Below, piece by piece: positions 17,141 through 26,315 of a stretch of DNA of 64,000 nucleotides. The translations under genes and the position numbers were made by a program. Under the pieces are notes generated by a model, which was not told the origin of the DNA, made no database searches, and saw only the letters and a program-made list of their open reading frames with translations. Source of the stretch: Microscillaceae bacterium (GTDB taxonomy: Bacteria > Bacteroidota > Bacteroidia > Cytophagales > Microscillaceae); assembly GCA_011390205.1 (NCBI GenBank), contig JAABSX010000008.1, positions 1 through 64,000 of the forward strand. The letters run 5' to 3'. Every line of letters begins with the position of its first letter. Position 1 is the stretch's first letter.

Positions 17141-17683
17141 TTAATCTTTATTTTCAGGGTTTTCGGGGTCTTCTGCGAGTCCAAGCTCTTCGAGTACTTC
17201 TTCTGTATAATCGTGTTTGGGCTCTGCATAGATAATCGTCAATCCTTGTGAGTTGGTAAATATGAATTGCAAGCTTTTTTTACGTGCCACTTTTTGTACA
17301 GCTTTGTAGAGTTCTTCTTGTGCAGGTTTGATGAGTTCTTGCTGTCTTGAGAAGAAAAGCCCTTCATAGCCAAAGATTTGCTGCTGCATATCCTCTACTT
17401 TTTTAGCATCCTCTTCTAATTCTTTTTCTCTTTCCTCTATCATTTCGGGGGTGAGCAGTAGTTTTTCTGCTTCATAGGCACCTCTTTTTTCTTGTAAGAC
17501 GTTGTTTCTCTCTTGAATGTCTTCTCTCCACTTTGCGGCAGCCCCTAAGATTTCTTGTTGGGCTTTTTGATAAGAAGGCATTTGCTTCAAAATAAAATCA
17601 GCATCTACATACCCGAATGTCTGTGCAAAAGACAAGGTAGTGGAGCAAAAGACCAAAAAGTATATAAGAGCTATTTTTTTCAT
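17141..17683 (-). CDS. ompH: OmpH/Skp-family periplasmic chaperone, single unit
   Basis: I place the start at the ATG at 17683, giving 180 residues that begin MKKIALIYFLVF, a clean signal peptide ending SFAQ. An ATG at 17713 would add ten residues and spoil it. The mature part is one Skp unit: TFGYVDADFILKQMPSYQKA, a long charged coiled coil, then LQFIFTNSQGLTIIYA and EEVLEELGL. Skp-like proteins escort unfolded outer-membrane proteins to BamA. An acidic Asn/Pro/Glu tail (LAEDPENPENKD) ends it. It lies between bamA and the triple-unit gene, so one OmpH transcript probably delivers both chaperone forms. Confidence 0.9.
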   Translation of the reverse strand: MKKIALIYFLVFCSTTLSFAQTFGYVDADFILKQMPSYQKAQQEILGAAAKWREDIQERNNVLQEKRGAYEAEKLLLTPEMIEEREKELEEDAKKVEDMQQQIFGYEGLFFSRQQELIKPAQEELYKAVQKVARKKSLQFIFTNSQGLTIIYAEPKHDYTEEVLEELGLAEDPENPENKD

Positions 17684-17807
17684 TTTCAAAAAATCAAGTG
17701 CTTGCATACGCATACAAAACTGCTTTTGGTCTAAATAATTTTAATTTTCTCAAAGTCATAAGTCCAAAAAGAGTGCTTTAACTTACTATTAACGCCCTAA
17801 ATCTTTC

Positions 17808-20276
17808 TTAGCGAAGCTGCTGACCTATAGTAAAGTGAAACTGCCCTCCGCTGAAGTCATTGCCCTGCCCAGGCACACTGTCAAAGCCGTAGCCCCAGTC
17901 AATGCCTATCATCCCGAAGGCTGGCATAAATATCCTTGCACCCACACCTGCCGAGCGTTTCATATCAAAAGGATTGTATTCGGCATAGTTTCCAAAGTTA
18001 TTTCCTCCTTCCAAAAAGCTCAACACAAAGATAGTAGCTGCAGGGTTCAATGATATAGGATAACGAAGTTCCATCACAAACTTATTATAAATCACACCAC
18101 CTGCTTGTCCTACAGGCGTGATAGAGTTGTTGGGGTATCCTCTTAGGCCTATGATTTCAAGACCTAGCAAAAAGTTTTGCCCCGTAAGCCCATCACCACC
18201 TAGCACAAAACGCTCAAAGGGTCCTGCTTCTAGCTGTGAGTTATAGACTCCGATGTATCCAAAGTGTGCCCGAGTATGCAAGACCAAATCACCGACAAGG
18301 CGTGTAAACCACGAGTTGTCAAACATCCACTTGTGGTATTCTATGTATTTAAACCTCTCTGCATCCAAGGTGCTAAAGCTTCCATCTCTAAACAATGAGT
18401 AAGGAGGTGTTACATTGACACTTAGGGTCAGGTTAGAGCCACTTCTTGGGAAGGTAGGGCTGTCTATACTGCTTCGGTTGATGGTAGTATTGAAAGAGAA
18501 GTTTTGGAAAGTTCCGTTTCTTAATGTCTGTGTAATGGGATAATCATCCAAGCCATACCTCAGGTATGAGAGTGAATTAGAGAGTGTAAAGTAATTATCA
18601 GGCCATTTAAGTCTTCTTCCTAAGCTGATGGTAGCTCCTGATACTTGGAGAGAGCCTAGCACATCTCCACTGAAGGTGATGGTTCTCTGCACTGAGTGGC
18701 TTAGGTTAATGCTAAAAGAGTTGGGTTTACGCCCACCAAGCCAAGGTTCAGTAAATGTAAGAGAGTAGGTCTGAAATCTTCGTCCATTGGCTTGTAATCG
18801 GAGTGCGAGTCTTTGTCCATCACCTGAGGGTAAGATTCCGCCCCATTCTTTTACTTTGAGAAGTTTTTTGATAGAGAAGTTATTAAAGACTAGCCCCAGA
18901 GTACCCACAAAACCGAAAGCTCCTCCCCAACCTCCTGAGAGTTCTATTTGGTCGCTTGGTTTTTCTACAAGGTCATATTCTATGTCCACAGTTCCGTCTT
19001 GCATATTCGGGATAGGGTTAATGCCTACCTGCTCAGGGTCAAAATACCCAAGCGTAGAGAGTTCTCTTTGAGAGCGGATAAGGTCAGTGCGGCTAAACTT
19101 CTGCCCAGGCACGGTTCTGATTTCCCTCATTACTACTTTGTCACTGGTTTTGGTATTTCCATTAATGACTACCTTATTAATGTTTGCTTGTGAGCCTTCA
19201 TAGATACGCATTTCTATATCTACCGAATCTCCCACGATGGCAATTTCTACGGGGTCAATGCTAAAAAACAAATAGCCATCATCCATATAAAGTGAGGTAA
19301 TGTCTAGGTCGGTAGGGCTAAAATTGAGTCTTTTTTCTAGGTTTTCGAGGTCATAGACATCTCCTTTTTCTATGCCCAAGACACGTCTGAGGGTGGCATC
19401 GTCATAGACATAGTTACCATGCCAAGTGATATTTCGGTAATAATATTTCTGACCTTCGTCTATATTCACGATGATTCCGATGCTTTCACTGTCAATGTTG
19501 TAGATGCTATCTCCTGTGATTTTAGCATCTCTGTATCCTTGTGATTGATAGTACTGGACTAGTTTTTCTTTGTCTGTTTCATATTTTGATTTTACGAATT
19601 TAGAAGAGGCAAAGAGTCTAAATTTCTTTTTAGACTTGGTTTTTGATTTTTTGGTAAGTTTTTTATCAGTGATGGCTTCATTTCCCTTAAAGATGAGGTC
19701 AGCAACTTTTACTTTTTTGCCTTTATTGACATTGATTTTGAGTAAGACACTGTTAGAGATGAGTGTATCTTGTACCTGTACGATATTTACGTTGGTATTG
19801 AGGAAGCCCTTTTCCTGAAAGTGTGTCTCGATTCTTTTTTTGGTATTTTTGAGCAGGCTTTGGGTTACAATTCTTCCTACGATGAGGGATGTTTGGTCTT
19901 TGACGGTCTGTGTTTCTCCTTTTCTGATGCCATTGATGAAGTATCGGCTGAGCTTGGGGCGTTCGGTGAGTTGTATATTGAGATAGACCTTGTCTCCTTC
20001 AAATTTAGTGGCATTGATGCCGACATCTCCAAGGATGCCTTGTTTCCATAGTTTTTTGATGGCATCGCTGATTTTGGGGTCTCCTGGCAGCTTCACCTTG
20101 TCTCCTACTTTTAGTCCTGAGAGAGAGGTAAGTGCTACAGGGTCTAAGTATTGCACTCCTGAGACGGTAATTCCTGCTATTTCGTATTCTTTAGGTGTGC
20201 CGTCATTGTTTGTTCTTTGGGCATTTGCACTGAGTGCTAGACACATTAAGATAGATAAAATCCAATATTTTTTCAT
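17808..20276 (-). CDS. bamA: Outer-membrane protein assembly factor BamA (Omp85)
   Basis: 822 residues with signal peptide (1-19, ending ANAQ), about five POTRA repeats (25-450), then a 16-strand barrel. POTRA features include YEIAGITVSGVQYLDPVAL, RNITWHGNYVYDDATLRRV and INKVVINGNTKTSDKVVMRE. The barrel start IELSGGWGGAFGFVGTLGL and the lid-lock motif in IIGLRGYPNNS are diagnostic; the protein ends in an aromatic/basic strand (FHFTIGQQLR). A lysine-rich insertion (KKLTKKSKTKSKKKFRLF) lies in a middle POTRA. It folds beta-barrel proteins into the outer membrane. It follows uppS by 8 bp. Confidence 0.95.
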   Translation of the reverse strand: MKKYWILSILMCLALSANAQRTNNDGTPKEYEIAGITVSGVQYLDPVALTSLSGLKVGDKVKLPGDPKISDAIKKLWKQGILGDVGINATKFEGDKVYLNIQLTERPKLSRYFINGIRKGETQTVKDQTSLIVGRIVTQSLLKNTKKRIETHFQEKGFLNTNVNIVQVQDTLISNSVLLKINVNKGKKVKVADLIFKGNEAITDKKLTKKSKTKSKKKFRLFASSKFVKSKYETDKEKLVQYYQSQGYRDAKITGDSIYNIDSESIGIIVNIDEGQKYYYRNITWHGNYVYDDATLRRVLGIEKGDVYDLENLEKRLNFSPTDLDITSLYMDDGYLFFSIDPVEIAIVGDSVDIEMRIYEGSQANINKVVINGNTKTSDKVVMREIRTVPGQKFSRTDLIRSQRELSTLGYFDPEQVGINPIPNMQDGTVDIEYDLVEKPSDQIELSGGWGGAFGFVGTLGLVFNNFSIKKLLKVKEWGGILPSGDGQRLALRLQANGRRFQTYSLTFTEPWLGGRKPNSFSINLSHSVQRTITFSGDVLGSLQVSGATISLGRRLKWPDNYFTLSNSLSYLRYGLDDYPITQTLRNGTFQNFSFNTTINRSSIDSPTFPRSGSNLTLSVNVTPPYSLFRDGSFSTLDAERFKYIEYHKWMFDNSWFTRLVGDLVLHTRAHFGYIGVYNSQLEAGPFERFVLGGDGLTGQNFLLGLEIIGLRGYPNNSITPVGQAGGVIYNKFVMELRYPISLNPAATIFVLSFLEGGNNFGNYAEYNPFDMKRSAGVGARIFMPAFGMIGIDWGYGFDSVPGQGNDFSGGQFHFTIGQQLR

Positions 20277-20284
20277 GGTAATTA

Positions 20285-21034
20285 TTAAGGCTTTACTTGT
20301 TCGCTTGTGAGTCCGAATCTTCTTTCTCGGTGTTGGTAATCTAAGATGGCTTCATATAAATGTTCTCTTCTAAAGTCTGGCCACAAGATAGGAGAGATAA
20401 ATATTTCAGAGTAGGCGATTTGCCAGAGTAAAAAGTTACTAATCCTCATTTCTCCACTTGTACGTATGATTAGTTCGGGGTCAGGGATGTCTTTAGTATC
20501 AAGGTATGTCTCGAAATAATCTGCATCAATCTCTTCTGGCTGCACTGTACCTTTTTGTATATCTTGGGCTATTTTTTGGGTAGCTCTAATGATTTCACTT
20601 CTTCCGCTGTAGCTCAGTGCCAAGATAAGGTTTAGCCCTGTATTATTTTTGGTAAATTCTATCGCTTTTTCTAGTCCTTTTTGGCACTCAGAGGGCAGTG
20701 TATTAACCTCCCCGATGCTAGAGAGGCGTACATTGTTTTGGTGTAGGTTTTTTACTTCTTTGTTGATGGTGCTGACGAGCAGCTGCATCAGGGTATTTAC
20801 TTCATACTGGGGTCTTTTCCAATTTTCGGTAGAGAAAGCATACAATGTCAAGTGCTTTATGCCAAGCTCTCCAGCGGCTTCTATGGTATCACGGACTGCT
20901 TTGATGGCACTTTTATGCCCAAAGACTCGCATTGCTCCCTGTTTTTTTGCCCATCTTCCGTTTCCATCCATAATGATTGCAATGTGTTGTGGAAGTTTAT
21001 TTGGGTCAATTAAATCTTTCTTGACTACATCCAT
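20285..21034 (-). CDS. uppS: Isoprenyl transferase (undecaprenyl diphosphate synthase)
   Basis: 249 residues, the usual length. The signature IAIIMDGNGRWAKKQG holds the catalytic Asp and the diphosphate-binding loop. LTLYAFSTENWKRP, LILALSYSGRSEI and LIIRTSGEMRISNFLLWQIA are the other conserved blocks. The enzyme adds isopentenyl units in cis to make the C55 lipid carrier for peptidoglycan and surface polysaccharides. It is the first gene of the uppS-bamA-ompH run, with a well-formed promoter about 80 bases upstream. Confidence 0.95.
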   Translation of the reverse strand: MDVVKKDLIDPNKLPQHIAIIMDGNGRWAKKQGAMRVFGHKSAIKAVRDTIEAAGELGIKHLTLYAFSTENWKRPQYEVNTLMQLLVSTINKEVKNLHQNNVRLSSIGEVNTLPSECQKGLEKAIEFTKNNTGLNLILALSYSGRSEIIRATQKIAQDIQKGTVQPEEIDADYFETYLDTKDIPDPELIIRTSGEMRISNFLLWQIAYSEIFISPILWPDFRREHLYEAILDYQHRERRFGLTSEQVKP

Positions 21035-21113
21035 GATGACTTGATTCGTACTTAGTAAGTGTATAGCTTGGCTTTTTATTGATTTTTAAGGCAGCTTTTG
21101 CTATACAACTCTG

Positions 21114-21144
21114 CAAAAGTAATGATAAGAACCCGACAAACAAA
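21114..21144 (-). promoter_or_regulatory. Promoter for the uppS-bamA-ompH cluster
   Basis: Minus strand TTTG (21144-21141), 19 bases, then TACTTTTG (21121-21114): both boxes of the Bacteroidota promoter with good spacing. The 5'-UTR to the uppS ATG would be about 75 bases. Confidence 0.55.
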
Positions 21145-21371
21145 AAATTTGTGATTTAGTACTTGCCACATAGACGCATAAATAAGGATGTAGGGTTGCT
21201 TCACATTAATAAGATGGCATAGAATAAACAATTTCCTCATACGTAATAACACTATAAATTGTTCATTCTCAATGGCTTAAATGTATCTCGGGGTTTTGTA
21301 TAAAGAAAATAATGCCTTCTATCAAGTTTTTACTTTCAGATAGATTTTCCATATTTTTCGGCTCTGGCACA
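21145..21371. other. Spacer between uppS promoter and porG
   Basis: AT-rich DNA with an AACAATTT/AAATTGTT inverted repeat around 21220-21265 and no gene. It separates the porG and uppS transcription units, so porG is unlikely to be on the uppS transcript. Confidence 0.4.
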
Positions 21372-22088
21372 TCAATATACTTTAATCGGGCAGCTTTTAT
21401 TAGGGTCAGGCACTACATAGCTCAGACAAAAGCTCGTAAAAAAGTACATATCATTTTGATTGGGATTGCCTGTATAAAACTTAGGATTTCCCCTTCCGAG
21501 TGCATTGGCATCTGCTCCGAGGTCATCTAAGTAATCTGTAAATGCAAATCTGGCTCCAAACTCCAGCCCTATGTTCCAGCGTTCGCCGAGGATGGTTTTC
21601 AAGCCCAGCCCCATAGAAAGCAGTGGATTGATGGTTTTGTATTGGGGCTGTGGGTTGAGCCTTGCCTCCATTTTATAGACCCCAAAGCCTGCAAATAAGT
21701 AGGGAGTCCAGTCTTGGGGGTCTGTACGAATGCTCTGCCTAAAATCCAAAAAATTATACTCAATCTGCCCACTTAGCTCCCAGATATTGGTCTGAAAACG
21801 GTAATCTCTTGCTACTGCAAAGGCATCTTGGCTATTTTGGTCATCGGCTGATATTTGTGAGAAGCTGCCTCCTATCTTTAAGGCAATCTCTGAGCTAGGG
21901 TTATAACGGTAAAAAATCCCTGCGTGTAGCCCTGGCGTTATTATATTAAACATGGGTGCAAGTTCGCCTCTGTAGTTGGCAAGCCCTGCCCTCAGCCCCA
22001 CCTCATGGGTCTGTGCCTGTAGGCACACAGGGAGCAATGATATTAAAGTGAATAGACAGTAGTATAGGTGGGTTTTGGTATATTTCAT
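21372..22088 (-). CDS. porG: DUF6089 outer-membrane protein, PorG-like (type IX secretion)
   Basis: 238 residues: signal peptide (1-25, ending CLQAQ), then a small beta-barrel pattern of alternating strands (HEVGLRAGLANYRGELAP, IALKIGGSFSQISADD, YLFAGFGVYKMEAR, NIGLEFGARFAFTDYLDD, MYFFTSFCLSYV). Length and motifs fit the DUF6089/PorG family. In Porphyromonas gingivalis porG sits beside uppS, bamA and two ompH genes, and the same order is kept here, which supports the name. PorG is an outer-membrane part of the type IX secretion machinery. The other core T9SS genes are not in this window. Confidence 0.78.
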   Translation of the reverse strand: MKYTKTHLYYCLFTLISLLPVCLQAQTHEVGLRAGLANYRGELAPMFNIITPGLHAGIFYRYNPSSEIALKIGGSFSQISADDQNSQDAFAVARDYRFQTNIWELSGQIEYNFLDFRQSIRTDPQDWTPYLFAGFGVYKMEARLNPQPQYKTINPLLSMGLGLKTILGERWNIGLEFGARFAFTDYLDDLGADANALGRGNPKFYTGNPNQNDMYFFTSFCLSYVVPDPNKSCPIKVY

Positions 22089-22204
22089 TTCTTATATTGA
22101 TTAATCAGCAAAGCTACAACGCAGGCTTTGAGGCTAAAATTATCTCTTATTTTGTGGATCTATCTACTTTGTATGCTTGGCAAGGGATATATTGTGTGTA
22201 AAAC

Positions 22205-22786
22205 TTATGGATTAAGCACTTGATTGAGTTCTTTCATATCTAGTTCAAAGATAAGCTGTTTTTTTTGGAAATGGATGACCCATATTCCTTCGGGCTTTCC
22301 AGCCAAAATAATGGGTGCTGTATAGATAAGCACAGAATCCCCTTCTAAAAAAGCAGACTGTAGGGCTAGGTTAATCTTGCCCTCTTGGTATTGCTTCATA
22401 AATGTCTTGGCTTTGTCTGGCAGTGTGTTTTGGGCTGTCTCAAAGGCATATTTGTCTATTTTAAGAATAGGCAACTTCACCAGGGTATCTAAGTCGGCAA
22501 TGCTTTTTGAGATAAATGAAGCCCCCACGGTGCTGTCTGGTTCCGTTTCTTGTGTTTTGATGAGTGCCCTATTGAGCATTTTTTGGGTGATTCGCGTTAC
22601 TTGCTGGCCCTTATGGTCTGTCCATTTGAGGAGTTGGTCATCTGTGATAAATTTAATTTCTCTAGCTTTCATCTCATCTGCGATGGATTCTCTGTTTTTG
22701 ATGCTTTGCTCTAAATCACCACAGGCTGTCAAGAGTATAAAAAGGGCTAGATACAGCCCTGGCATTGTATATTTAGGATTTTGCAT
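22205..22786 (-). CDS. Lipoprotein resembling DUF3365/Tll0287-like sensors
   Basis: Starting at the ATG at 22786 gives 193 residues beginning MQNPKYTMPGLYLALFILLT, followed by the lipobox cysteine in LLTACGD. An ATG at 22798 is also possible. The mature part has IADEMKAREIKFITDDQLLK, a central LVKLPILKID and YEFDL-like C-terminal strands (WVIHFQKKQLIFELDM). This resembles the Tll0287-like/DUF3365 ligand domains often found beside sensor kinases; that assignment is tentative. No CxxCH haem motif is present. It overlaps the 3' end of the GAF/PAS sensor gene, so the two are translationally linked and probably work together in the envelope. Confidence 0.65.
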   Translation of the reverse strand: MQNPKYTMPGLYLALFILLTACGDLEQSIKNRESIADEMKAREIKFITDDQLLKWTDHKGQQVTRITQKMLNRALIKTQETEPDSTVGASFISKSIADLDTLVKLPILKIDKYAFETAQNTLPDKAKTFMKQYQEGKINLALQSAFLEGDSVLIYTAPIILAGKPEGIWVIHFQKKQLIFELDMKELNQVLNP

Positions 22787-24746
22787 CACTGATGTCATCT
22801 ATGATAAAAAGATATTTGGATATATCACTGCTTTCACCTCTTACTGGGGAGGCTACTACTTTTGTGAATATTTTTTGATTGTGTTTTGTTTTGAGATAGA
22901 CAAAATCTACCCAAGTACTTCCTGTTTTTAGGATTTCGATGCCTGTTTCTATTTTAGAATAATCTACAAACAAAAACTCAATAGACATTTCATTGAAGTC
23001 AGCCTTGTCATAGTGCAGCTTGTGTTCACTAAAATCATTGAATGACTGTATGATAAATTCCTTATTTACTTGCAACACGATGTTGGTAGATTCTAGCAGT
23101 GTTTCTTTGGCTTTGGCATCTCTTTGTGAGCGTTCTATGTGCTCTTGGGCAGCTTCTAGCTCTTCCATGTTTTGTCTCATCTCTTCTTCTTGACTTTTCA
23201 TTTGTTCGGTCATGTTGGTAGATTCAGAGAGAAGATTTCGGGTGCGTTCGTTGATTCTTACAGAGGCAACTGTGGATGCAATGCTTTCCGCAATTTTTTC
23301 TACAAACTCGATCTCATAGTATTCGAGTTCGTTGAAAGAGGCCAACTCCATCACGCCATAGACCTGCTCATTGTGGATGAGAGGCACGATAAGCACACTT
23401 TTGGGGTTTGCCTCTCCTAATCCAGAGGTAATCATGACATAATCTTGGGGCACTTCATCAAGATATATTTTTCCTTTTTCTTGCCAAGCTTGCCCTAGCA
23501 GCCCATCTCCTAAATATACTTTTTGTTCTAAGAATTTCTTTTTATCCCAAGCATAGCAAGCCACCATAGAGAGATAAGGTTCTTCTCGATTTGCGTTCAG
23601 TTTACTTCCTAGATTTTCTACCATAAACAAAGCTCCTTGATTGGCTTTGAGGTACTTGACCATTTTTGAGATAACTTTGTCGGATATTTTCAGAATATCT
23701 TCAGAATTTTCTTTTAGGATTTCACTAAACTGCACTTGCCCTTCAGTGGACCAAGCCCTTTTTCTTTCTTCTTCGCTGGCTGTTGCCAAGTTGTTACGCA
23801 TTTCTAGCAGTGCCGAGCCTAAGATATCTTGTTCACTGAGAGGTGTATAACTTGCTTTGTATTCTCCTCTACCTATTTTTTGGGCAAACTGTGAGGTTTC
23901 TTTGAGATTATAAATCAATCTATCTGCTGAGGCTGCCATCTCTCCGATTTCATCATTGTTGAAGGGGAAATGTCTATCATCAGGCAAGATACCGCTTCCT
24001 AAGCGTACGAACACACTGTTGATATACTTGATAGGGCGTACTATCTGTCGGCGGGTCCACCAAGAGACCAAAAAGCCCATAAAAATAAGAATCACGGCCA
24101 TCGTAAAGATAAAGTAAAGCAAGTCCTGAAAATTAGCGAGTAATTCAGATTGTTGGCTGGCACGGACTTTTTTCTTTTGGATAGAGAGCTGGTTGAGTCT
24201 TTCTAATAGCTTCTGAGAAGCAGGTGCTACTTGTGTCTCAAGGATTCTTTCGGCATCAAAAAGGCGAAGAGGGTCTTCATCTTCTGCGGAGAGTTTTTCT
24301 ATGATGGCTCTTTGTGCATCTATGATACGTTCAAACTGGTTGATGCTTGAGTCAATCTGCACACTGAGGGCATTTTCTTTTGCGGTGTTGTCCTCTTCCC
24401 AAGCCTTCATGAGTGCTGTGAGATCATCTTTAAACTCAGGAAAATCCAAGTGAATTTTTTGTATGTTGCGTCTGTTGTCTGGTTTTTTATCTCCTCCTTG
24501 CTGCACCCACATAAAAGTATAGAGTTGTGATTCTACGACCATTTGCCTGAAATCGTCTATCTTGTCTATACCAGGATTGACTACATCAGCAAACCTCTCG
24601 ATACTCCCTGCACCATTTTGTATAGTGATGGTGGTATTGATGGCATTGGCAATAAAAAAAATATAAATGACAATGAAGCCAATTGTAATTTTTTGACTGA
24701 TACTAATAAACCCGAAAAGCCCCCAGAAACCCTTTCGTTCTTCCAT
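22773..24746 (-). CDS. Membrane sensor with HAMP, GAF and PAS domains but no output domain
   Basis: 657 residues. The first membrane helix is at about 19-41, and a periplasmic four-helix sensor follows (about 42-210: ERFADVVNPGIDKIDDFRQM). The second helix is at about 212-232, then HAMP (QIVRPIKYINSVFVRLGSG), a linker, and a GAF domain (about 350-500: GDGLLGQAWQEKGKIYLDEV, SVLIVPLIHNEQVYGVMELA). A coiled coil (EEEMRQNMEELEAAQEHIER) leads to a C-terminal PAS fold (ESTNIVLQVNKEFIIQSFND to SKYLFIIDDISD). There is no histidine-kinase, cyclase or MCP signalling domain, so the signal must pass to another protein. Its 3' end overlaps the downstream lipoprotein gene. Confidence 0.88.
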   Translation of the reverse strand: MEERKGFWGLFGFISISQKITIGFIVIYIFFIANAINTTITIQNGAGSIERFADVVNPGIDKIDDFRQMVVESQLYTFMWVQQGGDKKPDNRRNIQKIHLDFPEFKDDLTALMKAWEEDNTAKENALSVQIDSSINQFERIIDAQRAIIEKLSAEDEDPLRLFDAERILETQVAPASQKLLERLNQLSIQKKKVRASQQSELLANFQDLLYFIFTMAVILIFMGFLVSWWTRRQIVRPIKYINSVFVRLGSGILPDDRHFPFNNDEIGEMAASADRLIYNLKETSQFAQKIGRGEYKASYTPLSEQDILGSALLEMRNNLATASEEERKRAWSTEGQVQFSEILKENSEDILKISDKVISKMVKYLKANQGALFMVENLGSKLNANREEPYLSMVACYAWDKKKFLEQKVYLGDGLLGQAWQEKGKIYLDEVPQDYVMITSGLGEANPKSVLIVPLIHNEQVYGVMELASFNELEYYEIEFVEKIAESIASTVASVRINERTRNLLSESTNMTEQMKSQEEEMRQNMEELEAAQEHIERSQRDAKAKETLLESTNIVLQVNKEFIIQSFNDFSEHKLHYDKADFNEMSIEFLFVDYSKIETGIEILKTGSTWVDFVYLKTKHNQKIFTKVVASPVRGESSDISKYLFIIDDISDAKS

Positions 24747-24887
24747 AATGTATTTCTTTGTTAGATTCTCAAAGCAAAATTACAAAATTAATACCACTCA
24801 CACATAAATTCTAAACTGAAAGCAATAAAATAAAACTCGGCTTGCTTAGATTTTCAAAAAAAAGACTATTATAGAATCTCAAAAAAC

Positions 24888-25697
24888 ATGAAAAACATGA
24901 AAAAAACACTCTTTTATCTACAGCAAGGAAGTGGTCAGGATGTCCTCTTAGTGCATGGCTTTGGTGAGTCAAAAGAAATGTGGCAAGGCTTTATAGACAG
25001 GCTTGCAGCTCATTTTAGGGTTACTGCCATTGACCTAGGAGGCTTTGGAGAAAGTTACGGGCTTTTGCCGCAGCCCACCAGCATCCGAGCCTTGGCAACA
25101 CAAGTGAATGAGCTGATGGAAGATTTAAACATCAAAAATTTTGCGTGGGTAGGGCATTCATTGGGTGGCTATGTGGGGCTAGAGTATGCCCAGCACTATG
25201 AAAAAAAACTGTGGGCTTTGTCGCTTTTTCACTCCACAGCTCTGCCCGACAGCCCTGAGAAAAAGAAAATACGTGAAAATGTCATTGCTTTTATCCAAAA
25301 AAATGGCACATTTCCTTTTATAGAAAACTTTGTGCAGCCTCTTTTTTATGAAAAAAATCTTGGAGATTTAAAAACAGAGATTGAATTTGTAAAATCTATG
25401 GCAAGAAAAATCCCCCAAGATACCTTTATAGAGGTAAGCAAGGCAATGCGTGACAGGGCAAGCCACCTCAGCACACTGCAAAATGCTGCCTTTCCTGTGC
25501 AGTTTATCATCGGCAGACAAGATAACGCTGTGGCCTTTGAAGATTATGCCGCTCAAATCACACTCCCTAAGGATGTAGATGTTCAGATTCTGAACCATAT
25601 GGGGCACATGGGCATGTTTGAGCGTCCTGATTTTACGCTCAATTTATTGACTAATTTTTTGAGAAACTGGGCCAATAATACAAGTACTTCATGCTGA
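24888..25697 (+). CDS. Alpha/beta-fold hydrolase
   Basis: 269 residues. Features are VLLVHGFGESKEMWQGF, the strand VTAIDLGGFGES, a classical elbow GHSLGGYVGLEYA, the acid loop IGRQDNAVAFED and the histidine in NHMGHMGMFERPD. The arrangement is that of small carboxylesterase/BioH-like hydrolases, but the substrate is unknown. There is no signal peptide; two ATGs (24888 and 24897) are possible starts. It converges on the GtrA gene with an 11-bp gap and has no operon partner. Confidence 0.87.
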   Translation: MKNMKKTLFYLQQGSGQDVLLVHGFGESKEMWQGFIDRLAAHFRVTAIDLGGFGESYGLLPQPTSIRALATQVNELMEDLNIKNFAWVGHSLGGYVGLEYAQHYEKKLWALSLFHSTALPDSPEKKKIRENVIAFIQKNGTFPFIENFVQPLFYEKNLGDLKTEIEFVKSMARKIPQDTFIEVSKAMRDRASHLSTLQNAAFPVQFIIGRQDNAVAFEDYAAQITLPKDVDVQILNHMGHMGMFERPDFTLNLLTNFLRNWANNTSTSC

Positions 25698-25708
25698 TAA
25701 TCAAACCA

Positions 25709-26137
25709 TTACCTTCGCTCAAAAGCAAAACGCTTGGTATAAAAATTATACAAAAAAATCAAACCCGTAGCGAGTAACTTGGTGATAGACTGGTATGTAG
25801 CAAAAAAATCAATCTTGTTTAGATAAGAGATTAACAAGGTGCTGATGCCTATGCCAATCAAAGAAAAAGTGATAGACAGCAGCAAAGCCGAACTTGCACG
25901 CCGCTGCAATGAAAAAATAAAACGCTTCTGAAGCACAAAATTAATCACCATTCCGCAAGATGCTGAGATTAAATTAGAAATCTCTGGACTAAACATATAC
26001 GTAACCAAAAACATATAAAGCACATAATCTACTCCAGTAGCCACAGTCGAAGTAGTCGCAAATTTGAGCTTGGGCAGTATAAAACCCTTGGCTTTCTCAA
26101 ATAAATTTTGCTTGGGGCTTTGTGAAGGGCTAGACAT
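25709..26137 (-). CDS. GtrA-family membrane protein
   Basis: 142 residues with four membrane helices and the GtrA pattern: LKFATTSTVATGVDYVLYMF, NLISASCGMVINFVLQKRFI, then LITFSLIGIGISTLLISY-like helices and a C-terminal LIFLYNFYTKRFAFER. GtrA proteins are thought to help flip or present lipid-linked sugars in polysaccharide or O-antigen modification. A glycosyltransferase is 0.6 kb away (26771) on the other strand, but no direct link is shown. It stands alone. Confidence 0.85.
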   Translation of the reverse strand: MSSPSQSPKQNLFEKAKGFILPKLKFATTSTVATGVDYVLYMFLVTYMFSPEISNLISASCGMVINFVLQKRFIFSLQRRASSALLLSITFSLIGIGISTLLISYLNKIDFFATYQSITKLLATGLIFLYNFYTKRFAFERR

Positions 26138-26315
26138 AAGTTATCTTTTCGTAAAAGTACAATAAAAGAATAGACACGTAAAAGTACAAAACACAAAATT
26201 ACTAAGAATGCTCCAAATCTATTTAGAAAAATAAAAAATCACAGTGATTTATTTCTACCTGATATTTTATCATTAAATTGCTACACGATTTTTAAACCTT
26301 TTATTTCTAATCCTA

